Assembly: GCF_030867145.1 (NCBI RefSeq)
Contig: NC_134414.1
Location: 62,159,397 to 62,223,396 of the forward strand
Direction: 5' to 3'
DNA: 64,000 nt
Source of the DNA: Opisthocomus hoazin
Taxonomy: Eukaryota; Chordata; Aves; Opisthocomiformes; Opisthocomidae
Shown: positions 1-10,186 of the stretch, one piece after another
Position numbering within the stretch: position 1 is the stretch's first letter
How the letters are laid out: each line of letters begins with the position of its first letter
The notes under the pieces: model-generated
The model's input: only the letters and a program-made list of their open reading frames with translations
What the model was told of the DNA's origin: nothing
Databases searched by the model: none
Program-made: the position numbers and the translations under genes

Positions 1-344
1 GGCCTTTCAATACTTCAGGGAGGCTTACAAGAAAAACGGCGACAAGCTTTTTAGGAAGGCCCCTTGCAATAAGACAAACGGTAACAGTTTTAAACTAAAA
101 AAGGGTAGATTTAGACTGGATATAAGGAAAGCATTTTTTACAATGAGGGTGGTGAAACTCTGGAACAGGTTGCCCAGAGAGGTGGTAGATGCACCATCCC
201 TGGAAATATTTAAGGTCAGGTTGGATAGGGCTCTGTGAGCACCCCGATCTAGTGGTAGCTGTCCCTGCTCACTGCATGGGGTTGGACTAGATGACCTTTA
301 AAAGGTCCCTTCCAACCCCAGCTATTCTGCCATTCTATGATTCT
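1..344 (+). mobile_element. CR1 LINE 3' end, cut by the window edge
   Basis: Sense-strand CR1 sequence covering the end of the reverse-transcriptase ORF and the 3' UTR. It has the typical run of CR1 landmarks: a GCCCAGAGAGGTGG block near 172, GGTTGGACTAGATGACC near 280, TCCCTTCCAACCCC near 307, and the terminal ATTCTATGATTCT at 332-344. The 5' part lies left of the window. It is a dead fragment with no long frame. Confidence 0.93.
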
Positions 345-3300
345 TTCAAATACTGTACGACTGGAGGTATCAGATTGTTGCAGCTGGATATGGAAGTCCT
401 CTAATGTCCAAAAAATGGAGGCCAAGGGGACAGTAATAACTAAATAACTGGTTTCCACTCTACCTACTGCCAAGAAAAAGAAAGAGGCAACTCACCCCAC
501 CTATCTCAGACAACTATTTTTGCATATGATGTCCTCTCCCTTTGTTGTCTCTGTCATGCCTATAGAGAAAGCCTACAGAATTGACATGAACTACCCTCTG
601 AAATTTTAGTCTGCTCAAGCTGGGCTAGATGAAACACAACTTAACAGTGCAAGTTTCTTCAGCAGTGCCTCATCCTTAAGCTAGGATGACCACCTCTTGA
701 AAGGAAGCTTTAATTACCTATCTGTGACACTGGCAAGTGGTCGGAGCATGCTATTTGTCATGGTCATTTGGTACCTGTGCTTCCATAGCTGCCTGTGCAG
801 GTAATTTTATCTCCCTAATCTGAAAGCACCAGCTGTAGAGCCTGTATGTTATGTTGCCAGACAGTTTACATCTCAGGACCGTGGAATTCAAAAGAGTTGC
901 AAAGCCTAATTTTAGTAAAGGTTTCCAGGGAGTAAAGCGCCCTGTACTCAAGCCAGAAAAAGGTCTGGTAAATTAGAGAAGAAAGTTCATAGAGGCACAG
1001 TTTGGTTATCTCAGGAGCCATTGGTACTAGATCAGTTACCCAAAGTATCACAACTGCCTCAGCTGAGACCTGCTGAAGCACAACCAAGCCAGGGACATCA
1101 AGACCCTTGCCTTGGCTAAGCCATTTAGATAGCACAGGGCCACAAACATCATCCCACTAGTGGCGCACCACCCCATCACCTGGGGAAAAAGTTTGAGTTT
1201 AAATAAAGATTTAAAGGTTCCTTAAAGGAGTGCCTCCATGAATTGCTCAAAGTTAGAGAAATTAATCTGTAGTACTGCCCCAGATCTGAGCTCCAGGCAT
1301 TTAACATATGCATTGCTCTGCAGCTTCGCGTTTTCCCACCCCCTGATTACTCCAGAGATCACCCATTACGAAGGCTGAGTGGAAGGCAGGAGTAGCTTCA
1401 TGCACTAGTGCTAGGATGTGCAAACATAGGATTCTTGTGGATATTCAAGTCCAGCCTGTAACGCATTGCCTGGTAGATGTGAAGTCCTAGATAAAGTTAG
1501 GGAAGGTTTTAGAAATGGAAAATATTGTATATCGGGGTAACAGAAAGGTCTGCTTGTAAGAAAAAATAGATGAATAGAGAAGCCATTGAGGAAAAGATAC
1601 AGAATTGTGTTACAAATACTGCAAGACTCAGATGTGAGAAACAAAATGATAAGGTATGAGGAAAACAAATGCTTTCATGTGTTCAGAAGGACGACCAAGC
1701 AGGTCACTTACTCTGATTTACTTTTAATTCTGCTGAAAGGCTTAAATGTAATAATACCTGGAGAACCGATGCTTGGGAGGTCAAGCAGACTCATTCACCA
1801 ATTCCAAATAATAAAAGTAGCGTTTGCAAAGTACCATCAAATGGATCAGACAGACACATAGGAAAAATGAGGAGGTGTAACAAATCAATGCCATGCCAGC
1901 TCAGCTTTTTGTAAAGGCAAGGGAAAGGCAGCAGAACATCTCCCCCCCCCCCCCCCCCCCCCCAGGTCTCTCCCCTGCAAAAGCGAAGGCATGCCCCAGC
2001 CCAGGGAGCGATGTGCTACCGATGGTCACTGCGAATGGAGCTTGCCTTGGAAGCAACGGTGAGGGACAGCTTTATGGGACCTTGCAAGATGCAGGCAGAT
2101 GGCCATTTTATGCTGTTACCAGCATGTTTGTTCCTGTGTTCCTCTCTCTCATCATAATGGGAATGAATCCCTGCACCCAGAAAACTCTTGTAGTCATTTC
2201 ACAATTACAGTGCAGGTAAGACAAATGAATCCCCAAGAGCAGAAAATAACGTTCCTCTAAATATAAGGTCCACTATCATAGGGGACATATAATTTGCCCC
2301 ATAACATCTGAAACTCTTCAACACAAGACAGATACAACCGAGGCATCTAAAAGAGAAAAAATAAACAGTAACTAGGTGGGATAAATTTGAAGAAGTCAGT
2401 ACAGAGGGAAGGAGTGATCCATATTCTTGGCTTAGGGCTGTGGAAGGGAAAAAAGTAAATACACAATAAAAACAAAAGTGACGACAGAAGACTAAAAATG
2501 GAGCAAAGGACTTCAGGTAATAAATGAAGCAGGTGAAAAGCTGTTCCCTCCCTCACAGAGAAGCCGTGAAGTGTAAATGAATACATGTAAAAGCCTGTCA
2601 GGTAGCTTAGCTGAAGAGCATCATGGTAGTTCGACAAACAAGCACTCATTAAAAATCCAAGCCTACTCACTCGGAAAAGTTTGCAGCAGTAGACATTACC
2701 TGGGAAAAGCAATATTTTTAGGACAAAACCATTCACACTGGATCTTCCCTGCTACCGCATTGAATGACAAATAACAGAAAAAACCCAGACATTTCCATAG
2801 AGATCACTTTGCACAGCATACATTTGTCTCAAAATCTCCCATTAACTCCTCCTATTGCACACCAGAAAATGCAGCAGTCTCTTAACAAGTGGCGAGAACA
2901 GGTCCAGAGCTACTCCCAGTGGGCACCTTAGAGGTGTACATTAATCAGATCTGAGTAGCAGTGCAAGCGCCGAGTAGTAGAGCCCTCCCCCGCCTCCCAT
3001 GGAGCGCCAGAAGGACCTGGTACCAGGGACCAGAGCGGCAGCAGCCTGCCATGTCTTCCCCTCAGAGGTGGTGAACGACTCGATGAACAAGACCTATGTG
3101 AATACGTATCTGAAGACATGGCCGTAATTCAACTGAGGGCAGTAAGAGGACATGCCAAGGCAAACACATTCCAGATGACTTGCAACACAGTGTGAAATTT
3201 CACCCTACAATAAATAACACAGTAAATGAGAATGTTGTATTTCCCAAGGTGCTGGTCAGACACATCCTTCTCCCAGAGGAGCGGATGTGGAGGAAATTTA

Positions 3301-4090
3301 GCATCCCTTCTCCTTACCCTTGAAAGGCAGATCGGAGGGATTCCTGCTGCAAGGATGACCATGTCACCCACTGATCCCACCTGCTGTCTGCCTGGGTAAA
3401 GAAAGGTGCTTCAAAATCTGAGTACTCTGCCAGGGTCCACACAGCCCGCAAATTACATAAATACCGGCAGCTCCTGGGAAGACAATGAACAAAGGTACAT
3501 TCCTACCCCTTTCCCAACGTGACCTTTTTGCTGCGTTCAAGTGGCCTGCAGTACAATACCTCCATTCCACCGTGATCTGAGGCCATAACCTTCCACACAC
3601 TTAAAAGCCAACCCACTTTTGGCTGAAAGCAGATTTTTTCGTCATGTCTATACCTTATTAGTCAACGGCCAGGCTCATCCAAATACAGCTGCAGCAGGCA
3701 TCATCTCAGAGGAAAGAAATCCTTCCCAAGTGTGGCCCCAGGGTCTGTCCACAGACAGTAAATGGTGCAGACAGGCGCCAAACCGTGGACAGTATGTGCA
3801 GTCCATCACCAGTCCAGAAAGTTGCCCTTCCAGAGGCGCACAGACACAGTCACTCAGATCAAGAGCACTGCCTCTTCAGTTGAGCAGTGATTAGGAGGTG
3901 GGACTCACCTCACTGATTTTAACAGTCGAAAGGGGATGGCTAAGGTAATCATCTTAAACTCCTTCTGCAAGAAGTGAAAAGAGACAGGCGTCCCCAGAGG
4001 GCAATGCGTATGTGGGCAATGGGATAGGTCACCCTCTGGAAACGTCCTTATATTAGACATGGAACTTTGAGTCAGTGGCTTAGGCTAAAT
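345..4090. other. Intergenic DNA, no gene seen
   Basis: Only short frames on both strands with no recognisable domain, and no exon-like block with splice sites. A run of 22 C lies at 1942-1963. No transposon boundary could be recognised. This is upstream of CLDN10 by about 20 kb. Confidence 0.6.
1942..1963. repeat. Poly(C) homopolymer, 22 nt
   Basis: Uninterrupted run of 22 C on the + strand. Similar long C or G runs occur at 14874-14892, 24127-24144 and 24341-24360. Homopolymers of this length are unstable, and their exact length in an assembly is uncertain. Confidence 0.9.
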
Positions 4091-4340
4091 CACAGAATCA
4101 CAGAATCACAGAATCACAGAATCACGGAATGGTGGGGGTTGGAAGGGACCTCTGGGGATCATCTAGTCCAACCCCCCTGCCAAAGCAGGGTCACCTACAG
4201 CAGACTGCACAGGACCTTGTCCAGGCAGGTTTTGAATATCTCTAGAGAAGAAGAATCCACAACCCTTCTGGGCAGCCTGTTCCAGTGCTCCGTCACCCTC
4301 AGAGGGAAGAAGTTCTTCCTCGTGTTCAGAAGGACTTGTT
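4091..4340 (-). mobile_element. CR1 LINE 3' fragment
   Basis: Antisense CR1 3' end. It opens with the terminal microsatellite, five tandem 8-bp CACAGAAT-type units at 4091-4130. This is followed by the complement of the GGTTGGACTAGATGA block and of the conserved 3' end of ORF2 (complement of GAGGAAGAACTTCTTCC near 4300). It belongs to the same 3'-end type (ATTCTGTGATTCTGTG) as the copies at 25828, 36100, 37756 and 38522. No coding capacity remains. Confidence 0.93.
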
Positions 4341-5100
4341 GTCCACAATTTTAAGTCCTAAACTTCAGAGAGCCAAGTTAAGGGAGACAAATCCTATCCA
4401 AAATGAGTAGGTGGCTTAGGCTTGTGGCTCATAGGTGAGACAAGTGGTTTGTGTATTACAGATTTGTCATGGACTCCTCCGTATTCATAGCCCTGTTACG
4501 TGGAGAGTCTTTCTCACAAGATGACCATATATCTCTTTTTGTTGTGCCTTCCTAGCTCCATGCCAAAGCACTCCTAAGTGCTGAGAGGTTCTTGCTCAGG
4601 GCTTGCTAGGTTCTTCCTCAGGGCTTGCTCCTGGTTTTCATGCCTGTCTTTTCCTTGCCTTTGGGCAGCATATTCTGAAGCGCCACAGTTTTCCATGTCT
4701 CCTGTATCCACAGAAGTTTCTTTCTTCTACTTTCTTAATTTATGAGAGCAGCTTGGCCAGAGCTGCAAGGTCTCCATTTCAGGGGATTGGATGATGGCTT
4801 TGGGAGAAGCAGGAGATGCTGGGGATCTGCTAATCCTGTGTGACTCTGCCCGCCACACAGGGAAGGCTGGGGGTCGCTGCAACGCCCAGGACTGAGTAAG
4901 AAGTGCATGGTAGGAACCCAGACCTTTACTGATGCAAAATATGGAGATTTATAACCAGCCATTTTTGTGCAGTTGTAGTTAAAAGCAGCTTCAGACCCAG
5001 TCTACTCTTTGTGGAATAGCAAAAGGACGGGACACGAAATTTTTATATGTACTCCAGTGTTGGTCCTTCCCCCAGAAGAGGTGGCAGGTCCACATCTTTG
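4341..5100. other. Intergenic DNA, nothing recognised
   Basis: Unique-looking sequence between two antisense CR1 copies. The short frames here have no recognisable product, and I see no splice-flanked coding block. Confidence 0.55.
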
Positions 5101-6170
5101 CATAGAATCATAGAATCATAGAACGCTTGAGGTTGGAAAGGATCTTTAAGATCATGGAGTCTAGCCGTAAATCTAACACTGCCAAGTCCACCACTAAATC
5201 ATGTTTGTAGGCACCACATCTACACATCTTTTAAATACCTCCAGGGATAGTGACACAACCACTTCTTTGGGCACCCTATTACAATGTCTGACCACTCTTT
5301 CAGTGAAGAAATTTTTCGTAATATCCAATCTAAACCTCCCCTGGCACAACTTGAGGCCATTGCCTCTTGTCCTATCGCTAGTTACCTGGGAGAAGAGACC
5401 AACACCTGCCCCACTACACCCTCCTTTCAGGTAGCTGCAGAGAGCGATAAGGTCCCCCCTCAGCCTCCTCTTCTCCAGACTAAACAGCCCCGGCTCCCTC
5501 AGCCACTCCTCATAAGACTTGTTCTCCAGACCCCTCACCAGCCTCGTTGCCCTTCTCTGGACACGCTCCAGCACCTCAATGTCTTTCTTGTAGTGAGGGG
5601 CCCAAAACTGAACACAGTACTCCAGGTGCGGCCTCACCAGGGCCGAGTACAGGGGCACGATCACCTCCCTGCTTCTGCTGGCCACGCTATTCCTGATACA
5701 AGCCAGGATGCCGTTGGCCTTCTTGGCCACCTGGGCACACTGCTGGCTCCTGTTCAGCCCGCTGTCGATCAACACCCCAAGGTCCTTTTCCGCCAGGCAG
5801 CTTTCCAGCCACTCCTCCCCAAGCCTGTAGCGTTGCATGGGGTTGTTGTGACTGAAGTGCAGGATCCGGCACTTCGCCTTGTTGAACCTCATACAGCTGG
5901 CCTCGGCCCATCAATCCAGTCTGTCCAGATCCCTCTGCACAGCCTTCTTACCCTCCAGCAGATCGACACTCCTGCCCAGCTTAGTGTCATCTGTAAACTT
6001 ACTGAGGGAGCACTCAATCCCCTCATCCAGATCACTGATAAAGATGTTAAACAAGACTGGCCCCAAAACCGAGCCCTGAGGAACACCACTAGTGACTGGC
6101 CACCAGCTGGATTTAACTCCATTCACCGCCACTCTCTGGGCCTGGCTATCCAGCCAGTTTTTACCACAGA
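5101..6170 (-). mobile_element. CR1 LINE, antisense, 3' part with damaged reverse transcriptase
   Basis: The 3' microsatellite is at 5101-5124 (complement of ATTCTATGATTCTATG). Reading leftwards on the minus strand, the end of ORF2 is well kept. A frame at 5194-5892 contains the [13 protein letters not shown] block. A second piece at 5911-6132 in the same frame carries [20 protein letters not shown] and the catalytic box, which here reads FTDD (5986-5997) instead of the usual FADD. One in-frame stop (5911-5913) separates the two. The copy is not functional. The match to ORF2 breaks off at about 6170, where a sense CR1 tail begins. Confidence 0.93.
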
Positions 6171-6262
6171 TGTGGGATATGGTTTAGTAAGCATGGTGGT
6201 GTTGGGTTGATGGTTGGACTTGATGATCTTAGAGGTCTTTTCCAACCTATGATTCTATGATT
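6171..6262 (+). mobile_element. Sense CR1 3' tail inside an antisense CR1
   Basis: About 90 bp reading on the + strand as a CR1 3' end (GGTGTTGGGTTGATGG, GACTTGATGATCTTAGAGG, TTTTCCAACC), finishing with ATTCTATGATTCT at about 6250-6262. It sits exactly between two pieces of an antisense CR1. It is probably a severely 5'-truncated insertion that replaced part of its target. Confidence 0.85.
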
Positions 6263-6535
6263 CTGCCAGCTCCCTCAGTACCCTTGGATGGATCTCATCT
6301 GGCCCCATAGACTTGTGTGTGTCTAAGTGGTGTAGCAGGTCGCTAATCATTTCGCCTTGGATTAGGGGGGATTCATTCTGCTCTCCGTCCCTGTCTTCCA
6401 GCTCAGGGGTCTGGGTATCCTGAGAACAACAGGTCTTACTGTTAAAGACTGAGGCAAAGCAGGCATTAAGTACCTCAGCCGTTTCCTCATCCTTTGTCAC
6501 TATGCCCTCCCCCCTATCCCTTTTCAAGAACAGTT
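6263..6535 (-). mobile_element. CR1 LINE ORF2 piece, 5' continuation of the antisense copy
   Basis: A minus-strand frame at 6255-6527 reads typical CR1 ORF2 sequence just before the reverse-transcriptase core, including EVLNACFASVFNSKT, SDLLHHLDTHKSMGPDEIHP and RVLRELAES. It belongs upstream of the piece at 5101-6170 in the element. About 430 nt expected between them, coding for the front of the reverse-transcriptase domain, are missing. The element's own 5' truncation is near 6535. Confidence 0.88.
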
Positions 6536-9193
6536 AGCAAAGCAGAGCTAACAGTCAGGCTGGTCTCTGACTTGATGCTGCCTTATCCAGACTGGAGAAG
6601 AGAACTAGCCTGAAGGACAGCTGATTTCACAAAACAGATCTAATTTCGTCTCCCTGGCAAAGCTTCTTTTCCTTCTGAAGCTCAACATGACTGGAGGGAG
6701 CTGATTATTCCAGTGACCCTTTGCAGACCATTAGCTAAGACTATGCCAAAGAAGTTATGACCAGGGTTAATACACATTATCCGTCTGTCAGCAGTATGAA
6801 GAGCAGTTTGTGGTCTTTGCAATTTCTATCTTGTAAATCCATCTGTTGATATAAGTGTTTATTTGCTGTTCACTTGCTGATACCTAGCCAGCACGCAGCA
6901 AACTTCCGAGCGATCACACCTCTCCAACATGTGAGCGCACAGTACCAGCGGAAAGCAGATGCTCTGCAAAAACTTCTGCTGAGAGCAAACAGCCTGAGGA
7001 CTCTGGTCACTGCCTGACCCGTTTTAGCTTATCTTGTTTAAATGAGAAGTTTGGAAGAGACATCATTCAACTGAATTGGATGAAACCACTCAGAGACAGG
7101 AATGTGCAGATCCCACCTGGAAATCTGTCCTACTCTTCTCATGCCCTATTTTATACGTTTCAAGTTTCAGACAACAAAACTCCCACGAAAGTGGGCCAGC
7201 TGGTAGCTCTCTTTTTTGATAGCCAAAATTACCGTTCTTCCCAGGTCAGACTTGCAAGGTCCAACCACTTCTTTTGCTTGCGTTATCCGTCTGCCACATT
7301 TCAGCTTGTTCAGGGAGATAAGGCTTGTGGTGTAGCCCTGAAAAGTGCCATTTCTTCTTACAAGTGAAATAATAATTGCTGTTTGCTTTCCTGTGTCTGG
7401 ATATAGACTCTGATTATGAATTCATAGCTGCATAAATCTTAACGCTGTAGACACTAATCGAGTAATGTTGCTGTAAAACTGCCATAGTTGAGATCTTATT
7501 CAGAGTTGTTCGGTCATTTTTTGCTCTGGATTTTCCAGGTCAACAGATATGAGTAGACTATTTTTTTTTTTTAATAAAAAACCCCACCTTTGTTTTCACT
7601 AAGCTCCGCTGTGATCATTTGGAAGTCGTATTTCACAAGAGACCACCATGTGGTTATTAAATCCAACAGATAAAGTCACAATTCAGGAGCCATGTGTACC
7701 GGTACTTGCAAGTGATCAGAACTGAAGGGAACAGTCAGCATTTAACAAGTTGTTCATCATAGCAAGTCTGCCCTAGAAAAAATGAATAGAGGACTTCACT
7801 GTACAGACATCTTTTTTTTTTGTATTTTATTACATCAGTGTGCCAAACCTTCTTTCCAGAAGAGGGCGCAAAATTTATCTTCAGCAGTAGACAAGAACTA
7901 CGCTCCTGCCAGCCTGTATTTGTGTGTGCCAAAACCTTTTCAGACTGTTTCTGTCTCCATTTGTAAATATAGGATTCGACATCAAACATTGTAAAAATCC
8001 CATCCCATGACATTTACAATGTGGATGACTACATATGAATCTGTCAGTCTTGGTTCCTTTTACAGTCAGTAAAACAAAACCAAGCACTTAAAGCACACAG
8101 TTCATCCCATTTCACCCCATATTTGGTCAGCTGAGTAGCTCTCCAGGCTCCTTTGACAATATTGCCTGGAGTTCTGATGACCACTGTGGAGCCTAGACAT
8201 CTACCTAATGTGTGGACGTCTACAACTAGATGCCTAAATCCAGATGCGTACAATCTGGAACTGAATCCTACATCTAGAGTAGGATTCGCCTGACCTATTT
8301 TAGATAGAGACAAGGGTGACTAGCTCACACGTGGGCATCTGGACTTTGGACACCTAAGTTAGAGAGAATCCCACCTCTTGCATTTGCCAGGTAATGCTCT
8401 GCAGTGACAGTCTGGGACAGGGCTACCCCTATTGTGCTTATTGCCTAACACCAGTTGTCATACTACATCATATTCACCCTAAATTTAAGTGAACTTACAG
8501 AAAGTTCTGATTACTTCATTTGTGGAGCTGTTATCGACATCGCAATAGGGATGAGGATGAAGGGCCCCTCGCAGTGACGCTAAAGATGTCGTGACGAAAA
8601 TGGCTGCAGGGGAAGGGAGAGGAAGAGAAGTATCCCTGTGGTTAGACCACACTGTTGCTTATGTCAACTGTCGCACAGATCAATAGCTCTGTTTATTCAC
8701 ATGTCATCAATCCCTGTTACCATTTCACGTGGCCTTTGTCAGTGCTCTTTAAACTTCACAGACCGGTGGATCTTGAGCAGGGGTTGAAAGCTTGAAGTAA
8801 GCCCTTCCTGCTAAGCCTTCCTTGTGACTGTTCACATGAAAATGAACAAGTGTGGATCATGATTCAAAATAATGACTGAGTTCAGAGATGTACATGCTGT
8901 GTAGATTGTATCACCTGCACTGGATACGATACAGTCTTCAAACACAGGCCTTCTGTGATTTGTGTATTCACAAAGAGTCGCTTTCAGCTCAAAGATGTGA
9001 CCCTGCCCCTTAAGCATATACACAGAAGCCATCACACGAAACCACTTCTGTAAAGGTGTCTCCGCATACTGAGGTGCAAAACAAGTGTCACATTTCTAGC
9101 CGTGGCCCAGCCAGATGGGGAGGTTACACAGTGTACTCTCCTGTTGTCTCAGTCTACAACGGTGGGGATAATTTTGCATTTCTCTGGGGTTTC
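6536..9193. other. Intergenic DNA, no gene seen
   Basis: No coding exon is recognisable. A possible old repeat with CCTAAATCCAGATG-like words and a short perfect hairpin lies at about 8140-8380. The rest shows only short frames and an A/T run near 7560. Confidence 0.55.
8140..8380. repeat. Possible old dispersed repeat with a 9-bp hairpin
   Basis: The segment repeats variants of GCCTAAATCCAGATG, GGCATCTGGA and CACCTAAGTTAGAG in both orientations, a style I associate with old amniote repeats. It contains a perfect inverted repeat, GAATCCTAC at 8263-8271 and GTAGGATTC at 8279-8287, around a 7-nt loop. The family is not identified; the call rests on word repetition only. Confidence 0.3.
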
Positions 9194-10186
9194 TGTACTG
9201 GGTTTGCATGGCAAGGTTTTGGTAGTGGAGGGGCTACAAGGGTGGCTTCTGTGAGAGGCTGCTAGAAGCTTCCCATATGTCCGACAGAGCCAACACCAGC
9301 CGGCTCCAAGACAGACCCGCCACTGGCCAAGGCCAAGCCCATCAGTGACAGTGGTAGCGCCTCTGTGATAATGTATTTAAGAAGACGGGGAAAGAAAAAC
9401 TGGAGCAGTTGAGAGAGAGGAGCAAGAATATGTGAGAGAAACAACTTTGCAGACACCATGATCAGTGAAGAAGGAGGGGGAGGAGGTGCTCCAGCTGCCG
9501 GGGCAGAGATTCCCCTGCAGCCCCTGGAGAAGACCATGCTGAGGCAGTCTGTCCCCCCGCAGCCCATGGAGATCCACGGTGGAGCAGATATCCATCTGCA
9601 GCCCATGGAAGGGACCCCACACCGGAGTAGGTGGATGCCCAAGGGAGGCTGTGACCCCGTGGAGAGCCCACGCTGGAGCAGCCTGTTCCTGAAGGACTGC
9701 ACCCCATGGGAGGGACCCACACTGGAGCAGTTCATGGAGGACTGTCTCCTGTGAGAGGGACCTCGCGCTGGAGCAGGGGCAGAGTGTGAGGAGTCCTCCT
9801 CCTGAGGAGGAAGGAGCGGCAGAGACAGCGTGTGATGAACTGACCCCAACCCCCATTCCCTGTCCCCCTGCACCACTCAGGGAGGGGAGGAGGAGAGAAT
9901 TCAGGAGTCTAGCCCAGGAAGAAGGGAGGGGTGGGCGGAAGGTGTTTTTAACATTTGGTTTTATTTCTCATTATCCTACTCTAATTTGACTGGTAATAAA
10001 TTAAACTCATTTCCCCAAGTTCAGTCTGTTTTGCCGATGACAGTAATTGCTGAGTGATCTCCCCCTGTCCTTATCTCGACGCATGAACATTTCGTTGTAT
10101 TTTTGTTCTCCCCTGTCCAATTGAGAGGGGGAGTGACAGAGCAGCTTTGGTGGGCACCTGGCCTCCAGCCAAGCTAAAACAACACA
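9194..10186 (+). mobile_element. Solo LTR of an endogenous retrovirus, complete, with 5-bp target-site duplication
   Basis: A 993-bp element starts TGTACTGGG and ends AACACA, so it has the TG...CA ends of an LTR. It is flanked by GTTTC on both sides (9189-9193 and 10187-10191), a perfect 5-bp target-site duplication. A TATA-like TATTTAA lies at 9374-9380 and an AATAAA at 9995-10000, which fits the promoter and poly(A) order of an LTR read on the + strand. I recognise the sequence as a long LTR widespread in birds. No internal retroviral genes lie on either side, so it is a solo LTR left after LTR-LTR recombination. Frames inside it on both strands (for example 9262-9876 minus, 9458-9754 plus) come from its G/C-rich internal repeats and are not genes. 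Confidence 0.92.
9515..9780 (+). repeat. Degenerate tandem repeat cascade inside the LTR
   Basis: About six imperfect copies of a unit of the form CCCATGGAG...ACCCACGCTGGAGCAG follow one another. Copies start near 9520, 9556, 9598, 9655, 9702 and 9748. Spacing varies from about 36 to 57 bp. The unit explains the long open frames on both strands of this stretch. Confidence 0.7.

Noticed and set aside
4087-4130. Tandem CACAGAAT units as a possible CRISPR-like or satellite array
   Set aside because: This is the terminal microsatellite of a CR1 element, and the window is vertebrate.
5284-6210. 308-codon plus-strand frame
   Set aside because: It is the shadow of the antisense CR1 ORF2 and has no domain of its own.
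9262-9876. 204-codon minus-strand frame and overlapping plus-strand frames
   Set aside because: They lie wholly inside a solo LTR and come from its internal repeats; no retroviral or host domain is visible.
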